From NCBI RefSeq assembly GCF_007833215.1, contig NZ_CP042239.1, positions 1 to 64,000 of the forward strand: 64,000 bases of DNA, in the 5' to 3' direction. The notes below the pieces were generated by a model. That model did not search any database and was not told the origin of the DNA. It saw only the letters and a program-made list of their open reading frames with translations. Shown here piece by piece: positions 34,305 through 43,542 of the stretch. Both the position numbers and the translations under genes were made by a program. The stretch is from Sphingomonas suaedae. Lineage in GTDB: Bacteria > Pseudomonadota > Alphaproteobacteria > Sphingomonadales > Sphingomonadaceae. Position 1 is the stretch's first letter, and each line of letters opens with the position of its first letter.

Positions 34305-37277
34305 ATGCCGGTTTCACCATCCAAAGGTTTGAAAGTTTTTGTTAGCGGTACCAGTCTGTCGCTATGCTGCGCGACGAGCGCGCTTGCGCTCGCATGGGCT
34401 GCGCCTGCGGCAGCGCGCGAGAGTGTGACGGCGGATCCTGCCGAACAGCCCGCCGCCAGCCAGCCGGTCGCGGCGCAGGACGCGGACACCGCCGCCGGCC
34501 AGGCCCGCGATACCCAGGCGGAGGAGATCATCATCACCGGGCTGCGTGGCTCGCTCCAGCGCAACCTCGACGTCAAGCGGACGTCGTCGGGCGTGGTCGA
34601 TGTCATCTCTGCCGAGGATATCGGCAAATTCCCCGATTCGAACGTCGCGGCGTCGCTTCAGCGCCTGCCGGGTGTGTCGATCCAGCGCAGCGGAGCGCGT
34701 GGCGAGCCGACCGGGATCACCGTCCGCGGCTTTGGCGGCGATTTCAACACCACTCTGTATGACGGGCGCCGGATCTCCACCGCGACCGGTGGCCGCCAGA
34801 TCGATTTCAGCACCGTGGGCGTCGATTTCATCGGCCAACTCAGCGTGCTCAAGACGCCTGATGTCACATTGTCGTCGAGCTCGATCGGCGCGACTGTCGA
34901 TATCGCCTTCCCCAAGCCGTTCGATCGCCCTGGCTTCCGCGTCGCGGCGACCGCATCGGGATCGATCCAGGATCGCGCCGAAGACATTGTTCCGACCGGC
35001 GGCCTGCTCATCAGCAATACCTGGGGCGACAGCTTCGGTATCCTGGGCAGTGTCATCTACACCCGCCGCGACACCGATACCAACCGCGTCTATGTGAACG
35101 GTTGGCCAGGCGGCAATTTCGCGCCGTGCCAGCTTCAGGGCAGCACCGCGGCGACCTGCGCCCCGACCGCTCCCGGTGCCGGCGTCGCGGCATCGAACGC
35201 GCGTACCATTCCCGGCTGGTTCCCGCAGCAATATGGCGCCGAGCAGCAGCGGGTGAATGACGAGCGCATCGACGCGCGGCTCGCGCTGCAATGGCAGCCA
35301 TCGGACAGCGTGATGGTCACGCTCGACAATAATTTCTCGCGCCAGGAAGTGGTGTCCGAGAATTATGCGTTCGGCGTCTGGTTCAACCAGACCGATCTGC
35401 GCAATGTCGAGCTGGACGAAAACGGCACCGCCATCAACTTCACCCAGGCGGGCAGCCCGACCGATTTCACCTCGGCGCTGAACACCGAAATCCTCAAGAC
35501 CAACCAGACCGGCCTCAACATCAAGTTCGATGCCTCGGACAATCTGAAGTTCGAGGTCGATGGCGCCTATGCCAAGAGCTGGCGCAACCCCGACGGCAAT
35601 ATCGGCAGCCAGAATGCCGATATCGGCTATGGCGGCGCGCTGGGTACGAACCTTCAGTTCATCGTCGGCGGGGACAGCAGCAAAGCCTTCCCCTCGATCG
35701 CCAATTTCGGCCCGGCGGGCAGCGGTGCCGACTGGGCGAACCAGGCGCTGATCGGATCGCACGTCACCGTCAACCAGACTCAGCGCAACACCGACGAACT
35801 GTGGCAGTTCCGCGCGGTCGGAAGCTGGGAACAGGACGATTTGACCGTCAAGTTCGGCGGGCAATTCTATCAGGACACGTTCGACTTCCTGAACCAGAGC
35901 ACCTTCACCAACAATTTCTGGCAGGCCTATGCCGGCTACGGCGCCCCATCCGGACGCACCACCGGCATCGCGCCGCTACCCGCGTCGCTCTATCAGGGCA
36001 GCATCAGCCTGTCCGACTTCATCCCGGGCTATAATGGCAGCCTGCCGCCGTCCGTCTTCCTGTTCAGCCCGGTGGCGTATCAGAATTACCTGACCGGCCT
36101 CGGCAATCCGCAGACTCAGGTCATTCCGGGCTATAACTACGGGTCGGTCACCGGCTTCACCGGCACGTTCGACGAGGCGGTCGATCCGGGCAGCGTGCTG
36201 AACGTGCGCGAGCGGACCTGGTCGCTGTTCATGCGCGTCAATTTCAAGACCGAAATCGCCGGGATGCCGTTCCACTTCAACGCGGGCATCCGCAACGAGA
36301 CGACCAATCTGCGATCGACCGGTCAGGGCCGCCTGCCGACCTCGATCGCGACCAGCACCGCCGATCCGACGCTGCTCACCGTCTCCTATGGCGCGACCCA
36401 GCCGATCGTCAGCGGCAGCGACTATTCCTATTTCCTGCCGAGCGCCGACGCGCGGCTGGAGCTCGCGCCGGACTTCCTGGTGCGTGTGAGTGCGTCGCGG
36501 ACACTGACCCGGCCTGCGCTCAACCTGCTCAATCCGGTGCTCAACGTTGGGTCGGGGCAGCGGGTCGGCGCGCTGACGGCGAATGGCGGCAATCCCAATT
36601 TGCGGCCCTATCTGGCGGACAATTTCGATCTTGCCGCCGAATGGTATTATCAGCGCAACTCCTATTTCTCGGTCAACGCCTTCCTCAAGAACGTCACCAA
36701 CTTCATCGTCGGCGGCGTGACGACCCAGCAGATCAACGGCGTGGTCGATCCGACCACGGGTCAGCCGGCGATCTTCTCGGTCACCCAGCAGATCAACGGG
36801 CCGGATGCGACGGTCCGCGGGGTCGAGGTGGCATGGCAGCATGTGTTCGGGGACTCGGGCTTCGGCTTCCAGGCCAACGCCACCTTCGTCGATACCAATC
36901 GCCCCTATGACGATCAGGATATCTCGCAGACGGGCTTTGCGGTGACGGGGCTTGCCAATTCGGCGAATTTCGTCGGCTTCTACGACAAGGACGGGTTCCA
37001 GATCCGCGCGGCGCTCAACTGGCGCGACGAATATCTGCTCCAGTTCGGCCAGAACCAGAATACCGGTTCGTTCGGTGCGGAACCGACCTTCGTCGACGAG
37101 AGCTTCCAGGTGGATCTGAGCACCAGCTACGACTTCAACAAGAATTTCAGCGTCTTCGCCGAAGCGCTGAACATCACCAACAACCAGCAGAGCACCCATG
37201 GGCGCTTCGCCAACCAGCTGCTGGACGTGTTCGATTACGGGCGGCGCTACACGCTGGGCATCCGCTTCCGTTACTGA
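34305..37277 (+). CDS. TonB-dependent receptor, carbohydrate type
   Basis: 990 residues with signal peptide (to about residue 38) and the TonB-box-like EEIIITG at 73-79. The plug has the block SADIG-like AEDIGKFPDSNVAASLQRLPG, then RGFGGDFNTTLYDGR, typical of large receptors that take up oligosaccharides in Caulobacter, Xanthomonas and Sphingomonas. The barrel ends in RFRY. AGGGAGAAGG precedes the ATG. A LacI-type operator lies upstream and a strong terminator directly after. Neighbouring glycosidases suggest hemicellulose fragments as ligand. Confidence 0.94.
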   Translation: MPVSPSKGLKVFVSGTSLSLCCATSALALAWAAPAAARESVTADPAEQPAASQPVAAQDADTAAGQARDTQAEEIIITGLRGSLQRNLDVKRTSSGVVDVISAEDIGKFPDSNVAASLQRLPGVSIQRSGARGEPTGITVRGFGGDFNTTLYDGRRISTATGGRQIDFSTVGVDFIGQLSVLKTPDVTLSSSSIGATVDIAFPKPFDRPGFRVAATASGSIQDRAEDIVPTGGLLISNTWGDSFGILGSVIYTRRDTDTNRVYVNGWPGGNFAPCQLQGSTAATCAPTAPGAGVAASNARTIPGWFPQQYGAEQQRVNDERIDARLALQWQPSDSVMVTLDNNFSRQEVVSENYAFGVWFNQTDLRNVELDENGTAINFTQAGSPTDFTSALNTEILKTNQTGLNIKFDASDNLKFEVDGAYAKSWRNPDGNIGSQNADIGYGGALGTNLQFIVGGDSSKAFPSIANFGPAGSGADWANQALIGSHVTVNQTQRNTDELWQFRAVGSWEQDDLTVKFGGQFYQDTFDFLNQSTFTNNFWQAYAGYGAPSGRTTGIAPLPASLYQGSISLSDFIPGYNGSLPPSVFLFSPVAYQNYLTGLGNPQTQVIPGYNYGSVTGFTGTFDEAVDPGSVLNVRERTWSLFMRVNFKTEIAGMPFHFNAGIRNETTNLRSTGQGRLPTSIATSTADPTLLTVSYGATQPIVSGSDYSYFLPSADARLELAPDFLVRVSASRTLTRPALNLLNPVLNVGSGQRVGALTANGGNPNLRPYLADNFDLAAEWYYQRNSYFSVNAFLKNVTNFIVGGVTTQQINGVVDPTTGQPAIFSVTQQINGPDATVRGVEVAWQHVFGDSGFGFQANATFVDTNRPYDDQDISQTGFAVTGLANSANFVGFYDKDGFQIRAALNWRDEYLLQFGQNQNTGSFGAEPTFVDESFQVDLSTSYDFNKNFSVFAEALNITNNQQSTHGRFANQLLDVFDYGRRYTLGIRFRY

Positions 37278-37287
37278 CCATCCCCCT

Positions 37288-37327
37288 ATGGACGGGGCGC
37301 ATCGCATCGCGCCCCGTCCATTTTTTT
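37288..37327 (+). terminator. Strong intrinsic terminator after the receptor
   Basis: The arms at 37288-37300 and 37309-37321 form a perfect 13-bp stem (start ATGGACGGGGCGC) around an 8-nt loop, followed by seven T residues at 37321-37327. The halogenase ATG is only 16 nt further on, so read-through would set the receptor-to-downstream ratio. Confidence 0.9.
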
Positions 37328-37342
37328 CGTATCCAGGGGCGC

Positions 37343-38881
37343 ATGAAGCAGGTTCAGAACATCGTCATCGTCGGGGGCGGCACGGCCGGATGGCTGACCG
37401 CAGGGGTCATCGCGGCGCGGCATCAGGGGCGCCGGAACCACGGGTTCAGCGTGACATTGGTCGAATCCCCCAACGTCCCGATCATCGGGGTGGGCGAAGG
37501 CACCTGGCCGACATTGCGCACTACGCTCCGCAAGATCGGCGTTTCGGAGACCGAATTCTTCCGCCAGTGCGACGGTGCGTTCAAACAGGGCGCGCGCTTC
37601 AATCGCTGGACGACGGGGGCTGCCGACGATGGCTATTACCACCCGTTGATGCTGCCGCAGGGCTTTGCGCGGGTGAACCTCGCCCCCCATTGGCTGGCCG
37701 AGGGTGAGGGCAGCTTTTGCGACGCGGTGACGCCGCAGGGGCAGCTATGCGATGCGGGCCTTGCGCCCAAAACGATCGCGACGCCGGAATATGAGGCGCT
37801 GGCGAACTACGCCTATCATCTCGACGCAGGGAAATTCTCCGCGTTTCTTCAGCGGCATTGCTGCGAGACGCTGGGGGTCAACCATGTGCTCGCCGATGTG
37901 ACGCAGGCGCGCATGGCCGACAATGGCGATGTCGCCGCGCTGGAGACGGCGCAGGGGCCGGTGGTCGAGGGCGATCTGTTCATCGACTGCACCGGCTTTC
38001 GCGCACTGCTGATCGAGGGGGCGATGGGCGTGCCGTTCCGCTCGTGCGCCGATGTGCTGTTCTGCGACACGGCGCTCGCCGTGCAGGTTCCCTATGACGA
38101 TCCCGCCGATACGGTCGCGTGCCACACCATCTCGACAGCGCAGTCAGCCGGCTGGGTCTGGGACATCGGCCTGCCGACCCGGCGAGGGGTCGGGCATGTC
38201 TATTCGAGCAGCCATATCAGCGACGATCAGGCGGAGCGCGAGCTGCGCGCCTATATCGGTCCGGCGGCCGACGGGCTGAGCGTCCGGAAAATCCCGATCC
38301 GCGCCGGGCATCGCGACACCTTCTGGAAGGGCAATGTGGTCGCGGTCGGCCTCGCCGCTGGGTTTCTCGAGCCGCTGGAGGCGTCGGCGATCGTGCTGAT
38401 CGAACTGTCGGCGAAGATGATCGCCGAGCAACTGCCGCCCAACCGCGCGGTGATGGATGTGTTGGCGCGGCGCTACAATGCGACGACCCAGTATCGCTGG
38501 GGCCGGATCATCGATTTTCTCAAGCTGCACTATGCGCTCACCAAGCGGACCGATACCGGCTTCTGGCGCGACAATTGCCGAGCGGAGACGATCCCCGACC
38601 GGCTGCGCGACCTGATGGAACTGTGGAAATACCAGGCGCCGTGGCTGCACGACGAGTTCGACCGCGCCGAGGAGGTCTTTCCAGCGGCAAGTTACCAATA
38701 TGTCCTCTACGGCATGGGACATCGCACGCACGCGCCGCCGGGCGAGGGCGATGCGGAGGTCGAACTCGCGCGCCGCGCGTGGCGCGAGAACCGCGTCCAG
38801 ACCGCGCGGATGATGGAAGGGCTGCCGCGCCATCGCGATCTGCTGGAAAAGATCGTCCAGCACGGAATGCAGCCGGTTTGA
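37343..38881 (+). CDS. Tryptophan-halogenase family flavoprotein
   Basis: 512 residues with FAD-binding GGGTAGW at 11-17 and the halogenase Lys in GAFKQGARF (K81, equivalent to the catalytic Lys of tryptophan 7-halogenase). The WxWxIP signature reads WVWDIG at 271-276, with Pro replaced by Gly. This branch accompanies TonB receptors in sugar loci and is not tied to any natural-product cluster here, so true halogenation of tryptophan is doubtful. It follows the receptor terminator and precedes GH3 by 20 nt. Confidence 0.87.
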   Translation: MKQVQNIVIVGGGTAGWLTAGVIAARHQGRRNHGFSVTLVESPNVPIIGVGEGTWPTLRTTLRKIGVSETEFFRQCDGAFKQGARFNRWTTGAADDGYYHPLMLPQGFARVNLAPHWLAEGEGSFCDAVTPQGQLCDAGLAPKTIATPEYEALANYAYHLDAGKFSAFLQRHCCETLGVNHVLADVTQARMADNGDVAALETAQGPVVEGDLFIDCTGFRALLIEGAMGVPFRSCADVLFCDTALAVQVPYDDPADTVACHTISTAQSAGWVWDIGLPTRRGVGHVYSSSHISDDQAERELRAYIGPAADGLSVRKIPIRAGHRDTFWKGNVVAVGLAAGFLEPLEASAIVLIELSAKMIAEQLPPNRAVMDVLARRYNATTQYRWGRIIDFLKLHYALTKRTDTGFWRDNCRAETIPDRLRDLMELWKYQAPWLHDEFDRAEEVFPAASYQYVLYGMGHRTHAPPGEGDAEVELARRAWRENRVQTARMMEGLPRHRDLLEKIVQHGMQPV

Positions 38882-38901
38882 ACCGGGACAGGGAGAGGCA
38901 G

Positions 38902-41568
38902 ATGGGGTTGAGAATTCGGCATATACTGCTCGCCGCGATGGGTGGAGCGATGGCGCTACCGGTCGCTGCCGGAACGCCGACCCCGCAACGGCAGGACGAA
39001 CGCACCGATGAGGCGATCCGGCTCGCCCGCGAACTCGTCGCGAAGATGACCGTCGAGGAAAAGCTGCCACAGCTGCTCAACACCGCGCCAGCGATCCCGC
39101 GCCTGAACATCCCCGCCTATAATTGGTGGACCGAGTCGCTCCACGGCGCGCTGGGGCCGATCCCGACGACCAATTTCCCCGAGCCGGTGGGCCTTGCCGC
39201 GACCTTCGACGCGCCGCTGGTGCAGCAGGTCGCAGGCGCGATCAGCACCGAGGTGCGTGCCTTCCACACGCTCGCGCGCCAGACCGGGCGGCTGGGGCGG
39301 ATCGGCACGGGACTCGATACCTGGTCGCCCAACATCAACATCTTCCGCGATCCGCGCTGGGGCCGGGGGCAGGAAACCTATGGCGAGGACCCGTTCCTCA
39401 CGGCGGAGATCGGAAAAGCCTATATCCGGGGGATGCAGGGGCCGGACCCCGATCGCCCGCACGTCATCGCGACGCCCAAACATTATGCAGTCCATAGCGG
39501 CCCCGAAGCGACGCGGCATTCGGACAATTTCTACGCCTCGCCCTATGACCTTGAGGACACCTATCTCCCCGCCTTCCGCGCCGCGATCGTCGAGGCCAAG
39601 GCGGGGTCGATCATGTGCGCGTACAACCGCGTCGACGGCCAGCCCGCCTGCGCCAGCGACCTGCTGCTCAAGGACCATCTGCGCGAAGCCTGGGGCTTTA
39701 AAGGCTATGTCGTCTCCGATTGCGACGCGGTGCGCGACATTGACGAGAACCATAAATACGCCCCCGACCCCGCATCGGGAGTGGCGATCGCGATCCGGTC
39801 GGGCGTCGATAGCGAGTGCAACACCAACACCCTGTCCGACATGGCCGGGCTGGAGGATCGGTATCGCGACGCGCTCGCTCGGGGCCTGCTGACCGAGGCG
39901 CAGATCGACGAAAGCCTCGTCCTGCTCTTCGCCGCGCGCTACCGCACCGGCGACCTGCCCGGCCTCAAAAACGCGCCGGCCGCTGTCTCGACAAGCGTCA
40001 TCGGCCAGGACGCACACCGCGCGCTGACGCTGCAAGCGGCCGAACGGTCGATGGTCCTGCTCAAAAACTCGGGCGTGCTCCCCCTCAAGCCCGGAACCAG
40101 GATCGCGGTGATCGGCCCGCATGGCGATGCAACCCGCGTGCTGCGCGGCAATTATTCCTCGGCGCTGTCCGGGCCGCCGATTTCGGTGGTCGATGGCCTG
40201 CGCGCGGCGCTGGGCGCGCGCAATGTGACGTTGGTGCCGTTCGGCGAGTCCGTCACCGATGGCGATCGCGTGCCGACGTCGGCGCTGCGCACGCCCGACG
40301 GCAAGCCCGGCGTTCTTGTCCGCTATTATAACCCGACCACGCCGGTGCCTGTGAAATTCGCACCCGGCGCGCGTGACGCCTTTCTCGCGCGTGTCCGATA
40401 TGCCGACCAGCCGGTGGTGTCGCGGATTGAGGCGGATGTGGGCGATCGTCAGCTGGAACTTGCCAAAGTATCGGACATTCACCGTCGCGTATTCACCGGA
40501 TTTCTGGTCCCGCCTGACACCGGCACCTATCGCGTCGGGCTGACCGGGCCGGGCGGGGTGCTGACCTTTGACGGCAAGGTGATCGCCGATCGGCGCAAGA
40601 GCAAATATAACGATCTGCCCGCGCTCACGACCTTCGATCTGGTCGCCGGGAAACGCTATCCCTTCACGATCGAGGGGGGCGGATCGGATCTGGTGTGGAA
40701 GCGCATCTCGCGCACCCCCGACGCCGATCTCAAACGTGCGGCGGCCGATGCCGACGCGCTGGTCGCGGTAGTTGGCCTCACCTCCGACATGGAAGCCGAG
40801 GAAACATCGTTCAAGATCGAGGGGTTTTCGGGGGGCGACAAGACCTCGCTCGACCTGCCGCGCAACCAGATCGCAATGCTCGAAGCGGCACGCGCGACCG
40901 GCAAGCCGATCATCCTCGTCGCGATGAACGGCAGCCCGATCAACCTGCAATGGGGCAAGGATCACGCCGCCGCGATCATCGAAGCATGGTATCCGGGCGA
41001 GACCGGCGGCACTGCCGCAGCGAACATCCTGACTGGTCGGACCAACCCGTCGGGGCGGCTGCCGCTGACCTTCTACCGCAGCGTCGACGATCTTCCGCCT
41101 TTCAGCGACTATTCGATGCGGGGGCGCACCTATCGCTACTTCACCGGGACGCCGGTCTATCCGTTCGGCCATGGCCTCAGCTACACCAGCTTCAGCTACG
41201 GCCCAGTCGAGGTGCGGCCGGCATCGGGCGGTGCACAGAATGGCCTGACCGTCACCACACACCTGACCAACAGCGGCGCGCGGGCAGGGGACGAGGTGGC
41301 ACAACTCTATCTCGACTTCCCCGACATCCCGAACATGCCGCGCCACGCACTGCGCGGGTTCCAGCGCGTGTCGCTCAAACCCGGCGAGAGCAGGACGCTG
41401 CGCTTCGACCTGTCCCCACGCGACCTGTCCAGCGTCACACCCGAAGGGATGCGTCGGGTCGCACCCGGCAGCTATCGGGTGACGGTTGGATCGGGTCAGC
41501 CCGGAACCGGCGTCGCGGGCGAGGCCGCTGCCTTCGCGGTCGAAAAGGCGCGGGACTTGCCCAAATGA
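38902..41568 (+). CDS. GH3 glycosidase with PA14 domain (beta-xylosidase/glucosidase type)
   Basis: 888 residues from the ATG at 38902 (GGGAGAGG upstream) with a signal peptide (about 1-23). The GH3 N-terminal barrel has the WTESLHG and TPKHYAVHSGPE blocks and the catalytic nucleophile D273 in GYVVSDCDAV. A PA14-like insertion (about 465-600) interrupts the C-terminal sandwich, and a fibronectin-III-like domain ends the protein. This layout is usual for xylan 1,4-beta-xylosidases of Bacteroidetes and proteobacteria. Its stop overlaps GH27. Confidence 0.9.
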   Translation: MGLRIRHILLAAMGGAMALPVAAGTPTPQRQDERTDEAIRLARELVAKMTVEEKLPQLLNTAPAIPRLNIPAYNWWTESLHGALGPIPTTNFPEPVGLAATFDAPLVQQVAGAISTEVRAFHTLARQTGRLGRIGTGLDTWSPNINIFRDPRWGRGQETYGEDPFLTAEIGKAYIRGMQGPDPDRPHVIATPKHYAVHSGPEATRHSDNFYASPYDLEDTYLPAFRAAIVEAKAGSIMCAYNRVDGQPACASDLLLKDHLREAWGFKGYVVSDCDAVRDIDENHKYAPDPASGVAIAIRSGVDSECNTNTLSDMAGLEDRYRDALARGLLTEAQIDESLVLLFAARYRTGDLPGLKNAPAAVSTSVIGQDAHRALTLQAAERSMVLLKNSGVLPLKPGTRIAVIGPHGDATRVLRGNYSSALSGPPISVVDGLRAALGARNVTLVPFGESVTDGDRVPTSALRTPDGKPGVLVRYYNPTTPVPVKFAPGARDAFLARVRYADQPVVSRIEADVGDRQLELAKVSDIHRRVFTGFLVPPDTGTYRVGLTGPGGVLTFDGKVIADRRKSKYNDLPALTTFDLVAGKRYPFTIEGGGSDLVWKRISRTPDADLKRAAADADALVAVVGLTSDMEAEETSFKIEGFSGGDKTSLDLPRNQIAMLEAARATGKPIILVAMNGSPINLQWGKDHAAAIIEAWYPGETGGTAAANILTGRTNPSGRLPLTFYRSVDDLPPFSDYSMRGRTYRYFTGTPVYPFGHGLSYTSFSYGPVEVRPASGGAQNGLTVTTHLTNSGARAGDEVAQLYLDFPDIPNMPRHALRGFQRVSLKPGESRTLRFDLSPRDLSSVTPEGMRRVAPGSYRVTVGSGQPGTGVAGEAAAFAVEKARDLPK

Positions 41569-43511
41569 ACCGGCGCCATTTCGCCCTGCTCGGCGCCGCG
41601 CTGCTCGCGCTGTCCGGCCCCGCCCTCGCCCAAAGCGATCCGCTCGCGCCGACCGGTCGCTGGACCGCCAACACTGCCGGGCAGGCGCCGGTCCCGCCGA
41701 TGGGGTGGAATTCGTGGAACGCGTTCAACAGCGATGTCGATGAGGAAAAGGTGCTCGCCTCCGCCCAGGCGCTGGTCGACACCGGCCTGGCGAAGCTCGG
41801 CTATCGCTACGTCAATATCGATGATGGCTGGTGGCTGAAGCGGCGCGAGCGTGACGGGCGGCTGATCATCCGCACCAGCCATTTTCCGTCGGCCGCCACC
41901 GGCCCGGATACGAGCTTTCGCCCGCTGACCGACCGGTTGCACGCGATGGGGCTGAAGGCCGGGATCTACAGCGATATCGGCCGCAACAGCTGTGGCCAGA
42001 TCTATACGCCCGATTTCAAGAACCAGCCCGAAGGGACCAGCGCCGAGCGCGAGGTCGGGCTGTACGGCCATGTCGATCAGGATATCCGCCTGTTCTTCGC
42101 CGAATGGAATTTCGACTTCATCAAGGTCGATGGCTGCGGCGTGCGCGGGCTTCCGGCGGATGCGCCGCGCGTCAAATCCGGACTGTATCGCGCGCTGACG
42201 CCCCTGGTGGACATGCAGTCGCTCGGCGCCACCAACATCCCGGCAATGCGGGGCCTGTACGAAGAAGTCGGCGTGGCGATCCGGCGCCATGCGACCGGCC
42301 CCTATGTCTATTCCTTGTGCCTGTGGGGATCGGCGAATGTCCGCGCCTGGGGCAAGGATGTCGGCAACATGTCGCGCACCAGCGACGATATCCAGCCGAG
42401 CTGGGCGCGGATGCTGACCAATCTCGACACCGTCACCAGCCGCGCGCTCTATGCGGGGCCGGGCGCGTGGAACGATGCCGATATGCTGTTCGTCGGCACG
42501 GGGGAGTTCGGTGGCGACGATCTGACGGCGGCGCGCTCGCATTTCTCGCTCTGGGCGATGCTCAACTCGCCGCTCATCATCGGCTATGACCTGCGCAAAC
42601 TGACCCCGGGGCTGCGCGCGATCTTCGGCAACGCCGAAATCGTCGCGCTCAATCAGGATGGGGCGGGCAATCAGGCGGTGCTCGCCTATGCGTCGGACGA
42701 GGTGCAGATTTTCGTCAAGACGCTCGCCGACGGGACCAAGGCGGTGGCGTTGCTCAATCGCGGCTCGGCACCGGTCGATGCGATCTTGACGGCGGAGCAT
42801 CTCAAGCTGTCGCCGGATGGGGAGATTGCGCTGCGCGACCTGTGGAATGGGCAGAGCCGCGCCTTCCGCAAGGAGGTCAAGCTGAGCCTGGCCCCGCGCG
42901 AGACATTGGTATTTCGTGCGACCGGCACGCGGCGACTGCCCGGAGGCGTCTATCTTTCGGAGATGCCGGGGTCGGTCAATCCGGCGGTCGACGGCGTGGT
43001 GGAGCCGCAGGCGGACCCGACGATCTTCCAGTCGATCACGCCATGGATCGGTACGCGCGGGGGCGGCGAGCATGTCCAATATGCCGGATGGGGCGGCGCG
43101 GAGGCGGATCGCGCGCCCTTCGGCAAGCTGCTGCGCGTCGGCGGCGCGCACTTCGATACGGGGATCGGCGTGCTCGCCAATTCGCGGCTGGAGGTGCGCA
43201 ACAACGGCTTCCGCCGGTTCACCGCGACGGTCGGCGTCAACGATACCGGTTCGCCGGATGCGGGCGCGGTAATGTTCGAGATCTGGGGCGACGGGCGGTT
43301 GCTTGCGCGCTCGACTCCGAAGCGCTTCGGCCAGCCTGCCGAGCCGCTGGCGGCGAATGTCGCTGGGGTGAAGATCGTCGAACTGATCGCGCGTGGGCAG
43401 GGGAATAAGGCGACGGTGCAGCCTCAACCCGCAAGCTGGGGGGGATGCTGCGCTTTTGCGCTAACGTTCCGGCTGTTCAATCTGGGCAACACCGGGGTGG
43501 TTGGTAGTTGA
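41565..43511 (+). CDS. GH27 alpha-galactosidase-type enzyme with NPCBM domain
   Basis: 648 residues: signal peptide (to about 22), GH27 barrel with PPMGWNSWNAF and the nucleophile D189 in FIKVDGCG, the acid/base region RTSDDI, an antiparallel C-domain, and a C-terminal NPCBM-like module (about 440-648) for carbohydrate binding. GH27 includes alpha-galactosidases and beta-L-arabinopyranosidases, both plausible on hemicellulose side chains. It starts inside the GH3 stop (ATGA), so the two are coupled. Confidence 0.88.
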   Translation: MNRRHFALLGAALLALSGPALAQSDPLAPTGRWTANTAGQAPVPPMGWNSWNAFNSDVDEEKVLASAQALVDTGLAKLGYRYVNIDDGWWLKRRERDGRLIIRTSHFPSAATGPDTSFRPLTDRLHAMGLKAGIYSDIGRNSCGQIYTPDFKNQPEGTSAEREVGLYGHVDQDIRLFFAEWNFDFIKVDGCGVRGLPADAPRVKSGLYRALTPLVDMQSLGATNIPAMRGLYEEVGVAIRRHATGPYVYSLCLWGSANVRAWGKDVGNMSRTSDDIQPSWARMLTNLDTVTSRALYAGPGAWNDADMLFVGTGEFGGDDLTAARSHFSLWAMLNSPLIIGYDLRKLTPGLRAIFGNAEIVALNQDGAGNQAVLAYASDEVQIFVKTLADGTKAVALLNRGSAPVDAILTAEHLKLSPDGEIALRDLWNGQSRAFRKEVKLSLAPRETLVFRATGTRRLPGGVYLSEMPGSVNPAVDGVVEPQADPTIFQSITPWIGTRGGGEHVQYAGWGGAEADRAPFGKLLRVGGAHFDTGIGVLANSRLEVRNNGFRRFTATVGVNDTGSPDAGAVMFEIWGDGRLLARSTPKRFGQPAEPLAANVAGVKIVELIARGQGNKATVQPQPASWGGCCAFALTFRLFNLGNTGVVGS

Positions 43512-43542
43512 CTCGCCGCCGCGCTTGGCCTTGATCGGAAGG

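Noticed and set aside
37343..38881. Halogenase as part of a natural-product cluster
   Set aside because: No synthase, tailoring or resistance genes lie nearby; all neighbours are carbohydrate genes.
38119..38901. N-terminal extension of the GH3 frame into the halogenase gene
   Set aside because: The ATG at 38902 has a ribosome-binding site and begins a signal peptide; the extension is out-of-frame halogenase sequence.
38956..41346. A 796-codon open frame antisense to GH3
   Set aside because: Arg/His/Gly-rich low-quality translation with no domain pattern, while the plus strand holds a complete GH3 enzyme.
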